Shown here: positions 58,932-64,000 of the stretch, piece by piece | Layout of the letters: each line of letters opens with the position of its first letter | How positions within the stretch are numbered: the stretch's first letter is position 1 | From: JAAXHB01 sp965214945 | Lineage (GTDB): Bacteria > Actinomycetota > Acidimicrobiia > Acidimicrobiales > Aldehydirespiratoraceae | Direction of reading: 5' to 3' | Length of the DNA stretch: 64,000 nucleotides | Assembly: GCA_965214945.1 (NCBI GenBank) | Contig: OZ244029.1 | Coordinates: 1,984,001-2,048,000, forward strand | Notes under the pieces: model-generated | What the model was told of the DNA's origin: nothing | Databases searched by the model: none | Seen by the model: only the letters and a program-made list of their open reading frames with translations | Translations under genes and position numbers: made by a program

Positions 58932-61154
58932 TCAAGCAGGCTGACAGGGCCCCGCGGGCTCCGGCGACAGCATGTCGGGGAGCGGCTCTGAGTGCAGCAC
59001 TGCCACGCGCTTGGTGGCCCGTGTGAGAGCGACGTACAGTGAGCGAACCCCGCAGCGCTCCTCGGCAATGATGCGGGCCGGCTCCAACACGACCGCCGCG
59101 TCCACCTCCAAGCCCTTGACCAGGCGAACAGGCACGACGGTGACCTGTCTGCGGAGCCCGCCCCGGCCCAAGCCGCCGAACTCCACACCTCGCGCCGCGA
59201 GCCCCTCGGTGACCGCCGCGTGCAGCGACGCCGGAACGATCACCGCCACGTTGCCCTCTCCCACTGCTGCGCGCTCTTCGGCGATCACCCGGTCCAAGGC
59301 GGTTGCGCGGCCTGCGGCCCCGCCATGCCAGGCCACGATGCGGGGTACCTCGCCATCAGAGCGCACTGCTTCGGGGGCGGTCTCCCCAGGCGCCGCATAG
59401 GGCAGAACGCGGTTCGCCAAGACCATGGCCGGGGCTGCTATGCGGTAGCCGATGGACAGCCTGGCGCGGCGTGGCGGCCGGCGGCGGGGAAGCCATCTCA
59501 GCACGGCGTTCCAGTCGCTGTGCGCCCATGCCCCGGTCGCCTGGGCGATGTCGCCCACAACTGTGAGCGAGCCGCCAAGACTTCTTCGGGCGATCATCCG
59601 CAGCTGCATCGGCGAGAGGTCCTGGGCCTCGTCGACGACGATGTGGCCGTAGGTCGCCACAGCGTCCTGCTCGCGCCGCCCCGGTCGGTAACCGAGAAGG
59701 GCGCGGGCTTCGTCGAGCAGCGCCACGTCGTCATGCGACCACGCCACGACGCTGGCGTGGTCGCCCCGGGGCCGATATAGCCGCCCGATTTCGGCCGTGG
59801 CCAGCCTGCCCGCTGCGGCCGAGCGCAACAGCGCCCGCGATCCGAGAAGGTCGTTGAGCAGATGATCCGCCGTGAGCACCGGCCACATCCACTCCAGTGC
59901 CTCGCGCACCGCGATGTCGCGCCCGGCTATCTCTCGGATCTGGGAAGGCTCAACTCGACGGCCGGAGCTCTGGGAGAGCAACTCGTAGAATGCCTGCTCC
60001 ACGATCGGGCGTCCAGCGTTGTGCTTGCGCACCCGGTGCCGGGCGTCAGCCACTATGCGCGCCGACTCCTCGACCGAGAGCCTCAGCTTCTGCAAGCCGA
60101 AACCGATCGCCAAGTCGCGCCGCAGCGGGCGCTGGCGGTCTCTCACCGCCCTGCGCAGAACGCCCGCCATGCGGGGGTCGCCTTTGACCCTGCCCGTCTC
60201 CTCGTCTTCGAACCATGAGACCCGAGCCGCCGGGCGGACCAGGTCGGCGAGCTCCGCCAGCTCTACTCCGGCCTCGCCCAGCGAGGGAAGCACCTGCTCG
60301 ATATACGCCAGGAACAACCGGTTGGGGCCTATCACCAACACGCCTTGGCCCTCAAGCGGGAAGCGGTGCGTGTACAGCAGGTAGGCGGCGCGGTGCAGAG
60401 CCACCATCGTCTTGCCGGTGCCGGGCCCGCCGTGCACCAGCAATACTCCGGGCATCTCCGCGCGGATCACCTCGTCCTGCTCGCCTTGGATCGTGGCTGC
60501 AATGTCGTTTAGACGGCCGGTGCGCGGCGCCTCCATAGCCTGTGTCAGCGCCGCCCTTCCCCGCAGCCGCGCAGACCTCGCGGCCCTTACGCGCCGCGTC
60601 GTCGGGTCTTCGAAGCCGTTGTCCAAGAGCGCCTCGTCATCGCTGATATCCAGCCCGATGCGCGCCCGCTCGCCGAAGAATTCGTCTTCGATGCCCAGCA
60701 CCGTGCCTCCTCGGGAGGCGAAATGCCGGCGGCGCTCAAGGCCAAGCGGCTGGCGTCCTGTGGCCCGGTAGAACGGCTCAGCGACCGGCGCCCTCCAGTC
60801 GACCACCACCGGGTCGTTGTCAGCGTCCCACACACCGACGCGGCCGATATAAAAACGATCGTCGGAGGAGGCTTCGTCGATCCGCCCGAATACTAGCGAA
60901 CGGTCGCCTATGTCAAGCCAGGTGAGACGCTCCAGCGCTCCGGCAAGCATGGCCTCGAGTTCGAAGCGAGCCTGCTCGGTGCCACCGCTGCCCACCCGGA
61001 ACGCCAAGGCAGCCCTAGCTGCGCGCTCGCGGGCCGTCTCCAGCAGCGCGCGGGCCCTATCAACGTAGGCCTGCTCGGCGTCAAGATCGGGATGTCGACT
61101 GGTCACAACCGAACGGCGGTCGCAAGCGCGGTCGGGGCCGGCTGACTGGCTCAC
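58932..61154 (-). CDS. HelR/HelD-like RNA polymerase-recycling ATPase
   Basis: 740 aa superfamily-1 helicase-like protein. N-terminal coiled coil (DAEQAYVDRARALLETARERAARA), FYIGRVGVWDADNDPVVVDWRAPV (HelD-type fingerprint), Walker A VHGGPGTGKTMVALHRAAYLL, Walker B VVDEAQDLSPMQLRMI, motif III VVGDIAQATG, and motif VI VALTRATKRV. HelD/HelR proteins dissociate stalled RNA polymerase, and some give rifampicin tolerance. GTG start; an in-frame GTG ~16 codons in is an alternative. Divergent from the patatin gene. Confidence 0.9.
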   Translation of the reverse strand: MSQSAGPDRACDRRSVVTSRHPDLDAEQAYVDRARALLETARERAARAALAFRVGSGGTEQARFELEAMLAGALERLTWLDIGDRSLVFGRIDEASSDDRFYIGRVGVWDADNDPVVVDWRAPVAEPFYRATGRQPLGLERRRHFASRGGTVLGIEDEFFGERARIGLDISDDEALLDNGFEDPTTRRVRAARSARLRGRAALTQAMEAPRTGRLNDIAATIQGEQDEVIRAEMPGVLLVHGGPGTGKTMVALHRAAYLLYTHRFPLEGQGVLVIGPNRLFLAYIEQVLPSLGEAGVELAELADLVRPAARVSWFEDEETGRVKGDPRMAGVLRRAVRDRQRPLRRDLAIGFGLQKLRLSVEESARIVADARHRVRKHNAGRPIVEQAFYELLSQSSGRRVEPSQIREIAGRDIAVREALEWMWPVLTADHLLNDLLGSRALLRSAAAGRLATAEIGRLYRPRGDHASVVAWSHDDVALLDEARALLGYRPGRREQDAVATYGHIVVDEAQDLSPMQLRMIARRSLGGSLTVVGDIAQATGAWAHSDWNAVLRWLPRRRPPRRARLSIGYRIAAPAMVLANRVLPYAAPGETAPEAVRSDGEVPRIVAWHGGAAGRATALDRVIAEERAAVGEGNVAVIVPASLHAAVTEGLAARGVEFGGLGRGGLRRQVTVVPVRLVKGLEVDAAVVLEPARIIAEERCGVRSLYVALTRATKRVAVLHSEPLPDMLSPEPAGPCQPA

Positions 61155-61222
61155 GCGAGCAAGCGGAACCGAGACCGCAGGCTGGTGGGAGGGGACAGTT
61201 GCTCAATCTATCATTGAGAGCA

Positions 61223-62428
61223 ATGAGCGAAACCCCTGTTAACAGCGGCCCCGAGTCGGTGACCGAGGTGGGCCTGGTGCTGGGTGCGGGGGGTCCCGCG
61301 GCGACGGCCTGGCACGCAGGCGTCACCTATGGGCTGATGCTTGAGACGGGCTTTGACGCCCGCGGCGCAGCGTTGATCGTCGGCACGTCCGCAGGTGCTG
61401 TAGACGGCCTCAGGCTCCGTGCCGGGATATCCCCCGGCGACCTCTACGCGCGCCAGACTGGAGCTGACCTGACGCCGCAGGGCCAGGAGATCGCCGACCG
61501 TGTAGTCACTCCCTACACCGAGGGCGACAGTGATCGCCAGGCACGCATGTGGGGTTCGGAGTGGTTGCCGCAGTCACCGGAGCTAGCCGCCAGGGCGCTG
61601 TGGCCGCCTTGGCGAGTGCGCCCCCTACATGCCGCGGTTGGTCTGCTGCCCGCGGGGAAGCGCACCGTGGAGGCGCTCGAGCAGCGCCTCCACGAGATGC
61701 ATCCTGACCGGTGGCCCAAGTCGCCGCTGTGGGTGACAGCAGTGCGCCTCGACGACGGTCGGCGGGTGGTGTTCGGACGCGACGACCTGGAGGTCACCGC
61801 GGCTCGGGCGGTTCGCGCGAGCTGCGCGGTTCCGGCGTGCTATGAGCCCGTCACCGTGGGCAAGCGCGAGTACGTCGACGGAGGCCTGCACTCCGCCACC
61901 AACGCCGACCTTGTGGGCCCTCCGGCGTTTGACGCGGTTGTGGTGTCGTCTGCGATGTCCGGCGATCCGGGCTGGTCGAAGGTGCGCGGCGGAATGAACG
62001 CAGCGTGGTCGCACACATTCGACGCCGTGAGCGGCGTCTTCCGCGCCGCCTCGGACTCCGACGCCTCGGCGTCGGAGTCCGAGCAGCCGTGGTGGCGCGA
62101 GAGCTGGGCCCGGGCTTGGGACGAGGGACGCGCCCTCAAAGCCGCCCGAAGGCATCGCATGAGCGCGAAGCTCCGCGAGGAGATCGACGTGCTGCGCCGC
62201 AGTGGAACGCCCTTTTTGGTGGTGGAGCCCGACCCCGATGCAGCAGAGATGTTGGATTCGGGTGAGGCTGATGCCGTGAACGGCGCTGATCGTCCGGACT
62301 TGCGCGCGTCGATCGCCATGAGCGCGTTGGAGATCACCCGCCAACAGCTCCGCAAGGGCCAAGGCGCTCTGATGGCGGCGTTGTTGCACCGTGCCGCGGC
62401 TGCGCCTGCCGCGGCTGCGGCGAGCTGA
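61223..62428 (+). CDS. Patatin-like phospholipase
   Basis: 401 aa from the ATG at 61223. Oxyanion hole LVLGAGGPAATAWHAGV, nucleophile elbow VGTSAGAVDG (GxSxG), catalytic Asp in EYVDGGLHSATNADLV (DGG). A Ser/Asp/Glu-rich linker SDSDASASESEQ in the middle is encoded by a perfect inverted repeat. Likely cleaves acyl chains from lipids, perhaps at the membrane. Precedes hemE by 20 bp. Confidence 0.92.
   Translation: MSETPVNSGPESVTEVGLVLGAGGPAATAWHAGVTYGLMLETGFDARGAALIVGTSAGAVDGLRLRAGISPGDLYARQTGADLTPQGQEIADRVVTPYTEGDSDRQARMWGSEWLPQSPELAARALWPPWRVRPLHAAVGLLPAGKRTVEALEQRLHEMHPDRWPKSPLWVTAVRLDDGRRVVFGRDDLEVTAARAVRASCAVPACYEPVTVGKREYVDGGLHSATNADLVGPPAFDAVVVSSAMSGDPGWSKVRGGMNAAWSHTFDAVSGVFRAASDSDASASESEQPWWRESWARAWDEGRALKAARRHRMSAKLREEIDVLRRSGTPFLVVEPDPDAAEMLDSGEADAVNGADRPDLRASIAMSALEITRQQLRKGQGALMAALLHRAAAAPAAAAAS
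62050..62083. repeat. 34-bp perfect inverted repeat inside the patatin gene
   Basis: CTCGGACTCCGACGCC, 2-nt spacer TC, GGCGTCGGAGTCCGAG. It encodes an acidic, Ser-rich linker. It would make a very stable mRNA hairpin inside the coding sequence. Confidence 0.85.
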
Positions 62429-62448
62429 CGATCGCGCCGCGGGGCCCG

Positions 62449-63498
62449 GTGAGCCCGGGACGCTTCGACGGCAGCGACTTCGTACGAGCCTGCCGCGGCC
62501 AGCCGCATGAGCGCGTGCCGGTGTGGTTCATGCGCCAGGCTGGGCGCTCGTTACCGGAGTACCGAGCTGTGAGGGGCGATGGGTCGATACTTGACGCCAT
62601 CGCCGATCCCGACAGGGCTGTGGAGATCACGCTGCAGCCGATCAGGCGCTACGGAGTGGACGCAGCCATCCTCTACAGCGACATTGTCGTGCCCGTGCAC
62701 GCTGTCGGCTTCGGCGTCGAGGTGGTTCCCGGCGTCGGGCCCACCGTGGAGCACCCCTTCTCAGGGCCCGCTGATCTGAGCCGTTTGCGCCGTCTCGATC
62801 CCGAAGCGGACACGCCGTATGTGCTCGAGACTGTGCGGCGCCTGACAAAGGTGCTCGACGTGCCCTTGATCGGCTTCGCCGGAGCGCCGTTCACCGTGGC
62901 GTCGTACTTGGTGGAAGGCGGCCCATCACGCAACCAGGCACGCACCAAAGCGCTGATGGCCAGCGAAGAGCGGCTCTGGCACAGGCTGATGGGCCGCCTT
63001 GCCGACCTCGCGATTGCCTCGCTGCTATCGCAAGTGGAGGCCGGTGTTTCCGCCGTGCAGCTCTTCGACAGCTGGGCCGGGTCGCTGTCGCCTGGGATGT
63101 ACCGGCGCTTCGTGGCGCCTCACTCGGCGAGGGTGCTCCACGCGGTCGGCGACACGGGCGTTCCGCGCATCCACTTCGGTGTGGGCGCGGGAGAGTTGCT
63201 CGACCAGATGGGACGGTGCGGAGCGGAGGTCTTGGGCGTGGACTTCCGTGTGCCTCTAGACGCGGCCCGCCAACGGACAGGCCCGGGCCGCGCTTTGCAG
63301 GGCAACCTCGACCCGGCTCTGATACTTGCCGGCCCCGAAGTTGCCTGCGAGGGAGCGCGGGCCGTGCTGGAGGCGAACGGAGGCCATCCCGGCCACGTGT
63401 TCAATCTCGGCCACGGGGTTCTGCCGGCCAGCGACCCCGACGTGCTGGCCCGGGTGGTCGAGGTGGTGCACAGCGAGGGCACGGTCCGCAGCGCGTGA
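62449..63498 (+). CDS. hemE: Uroporphyrinogen decarboxylase
   Basis: 349 aa. The N-terminal signature VWFMRQAGRSLPEYRAVR, ILYSDIVVPVHAVGFGVE, GFAGAPFTVASYLVEGG and FNLGHGVLP are all diagnostic of HemE, which makes coproporphyrinogen III. GTG start at 62449, without a strong ribosome-binding site but after a 20-bp gap from the patatin. Followed by the porphyrinogen oxidase gene (22-bp gap), so a haem operon. Confidence 0.97.
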   Translation: MSPGRFDGSDFVRACRGQPHERVPVWFMRQAGRSLPEYRAVRGDGSILDAIADPDRAVEITLQPIRRYGVDAAILYSDIVVPVHAVGFGVEVVPGVGPTVEHPFSGPADLSRLRRLDPEADTPYVLETVRRLTKVLDVPLIGFAGAPFTVASYLVEGGPSRNQARTKALMASEERLWHRLMGRLADLAIASLLSQVEAGVSAVQLFDSWAGSLSPGMYRRFVAPHSARVLHAVGDTGVPRIHFGVGAGELLDQMGRCGAEVLGVDFRVPLDAARQRTGPGRALQGNLDPALILAGPEVACEGARAVLEANGGHPGHVFNLGHGVLPASDPDVLARVVEVVHSEGTVRSA

Positions 63499-63520
63499 AG
63501 GTGATTCGCTCGGCGGCACC

Positions 63521-64000
63521 GTGAATACCGCCATAGCAGTGGTCGGCGGAGGCATAACCGGCCTGAGCGCAGCGCACGAACTGCGGCGTGCGGGCGCCGA
63601 ATTCGTGCTCCTGGAAGCGCGAGACCGCCTAGGCGGCAAGATCAAGGGCGCCGCGGTCGGCGGCGTCACCGTGGACGCCGGCCCTGATGGGTTTCTCGTT
63701 CGCGACCGCGACGTGATCGACCTCTGCTGTGAACTCGGGCTTGAGCGCCAGATCGTGTCACCGGTAGAAAGCCGCGCCTTCGTATGCGCCGACGGCGTGC
63801 TGAAGCCGCTGCCCGAGAAGTCTCTGCTGGGTGCTCCGTACGATGTTGAGTCGGCGGCCCACTCGGGCGTCTTGTCAGCCGCGGGGCTGGCAGAGCTGCG
63901 TAGCAGTCTGAAGCGGGACGCACCTGCGCTGGACGGTGACAGCTCTCTGGGAGCGGTGCTGCGCCCGCGCATCGGCGATGAGACGTTCGAACGCCTGGTA
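63521..64000 (+). CDS. Protoporphyrinogen/coproporphyrinogen oxidase (partial, N-terminus)
   Basis: Starts GTG at 63521 and runs open to the window end (160 codons). The dinucleotide motif VVGGGITGLSAAHELRRAG and the block LLEARDRLGGKI, followed by VDAGPDGFLVRDRD, identify an FAD-dependent HemY/CgoX-type oxidase. Actinobacteria generally use the coproporphyrin-dependent route, so CgoX activity is likely. Cotranscribed with hemE by spacing. Confidence 0.9.
   Translation, partial: MNTAIAVVGGGITGLSAAHELRRAGAEFVLLEARDRLGGKIKGAAVGGVTVDAGPDGFLVRDRDVIDLCCELGLERQIVSPVESRAFVCADGVLKPLPEKSLLGAPYDVESAAHSGVLSAAGLAELRSSLKRDAPALDGDSSLGAVLRPRIGDETFERLV

Noticed and set aside
1..64000. tRNA, rRNA, insertion sequence, prophage or toxin-antitoxin genes
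   Set aside because: None of the gaps shows a cloverleaf-like sequence, transposase, integrase or short paired genes on reading; a tRNAscan/covariance search would settle this.

Overview
The window is chromosomal DNA from a high-GC actinobacterium. Four lines of evidence support this: four luciferase-like (LLM) flavin/F420-type oxidoreductases, a mycothiol-dependent maleylpyruvate-isomerase-like protein, a group II truncated haemoglobin and a PAC2-family protein, together with very dense gene packing, many GTG starts and 1- or 4-nt stop/start overlaps. The mix of F420-type enzymes and CoA-ester chemistry would fit a mycobacterium-like or Acidimicrobiia-like lineage, but the exact taxon is inference. 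I see no rRNA, tRNA, CRISPR array, phage or insertion sequence.

Layout. 1-7.7 kb (mostly minus): a DNA glycosylase cut by the window edge, malate dehydrogenase, a heterodimeric ABC exporter with one degenerate ATP site, NADP isocitrate dehydrogenase and a PlsC-type acyltransferase. 7.8-11.8 kb: an alpha/beta hydrolase and a divergent meta-cleavage cluster (LigA/LigB-type dioxygenase; FAH-family protein and 2-oxo-dienoate hydratase). 11.9-28 kb: acyl-CoA and redox metabolism (small methylmalonyl-CoA mutase subunit without a partner, acyl-CoA dehydrogenase, amidohydrolase-like protein, SDRs, LLM enzymes, crotonases), plus truncated haemoglobin, a CysQ-like phosphatase and an M15 peptidase. 27.9-30 kb: leuA with a previously unlabelled upstream leader peptide containing four consecutive Leu codons followed by two hairpins. 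30-33.4 kb: PAC2 protein, cupin, SDR, enoyl-CoA hydratase. 33.6-37.2 kb: an ATPase-permease-ATPase-permease ABC-2 operon. 37.3-41.1 kb: two adjacent genes that each carry an N-terminal Rieske [2Fe-2S] domain, one fused to a pyruvate-oxidase/acetolactate-synthase-like TPP enzyme and the other to a glutamate-synthase-like FMN/[3Fe-4S] domain. 41.4-47.6 kb: a LolD/MacB-type ATPase with two paralogous FtsX permeases. 47.8-52.7 kb: the giant helicase Lhr. 53-61 kb: an LLM enzyme, a DtxR-family regulator with altered metal ligands, an iron(III) ABC importer (FbpABC type) and a HelR/HelD-like RNA polymerase-recycling ATPase. 61.2-64 kb: patatin, uroporphyrinogen decarboxylase and the start of a haem-pathway porphyrinogen oxidase.

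The strongest candidate for an undescribed system is the Rieske-TPP / Rieske-glutamate-synthase pair. The strongest regulatory observation is the leuA leader. A third, window-wide pattern is that most longer intergenic gaps, and a few protein linkers, contain short local duplications of about 14-47 bp that no annotated element explains.
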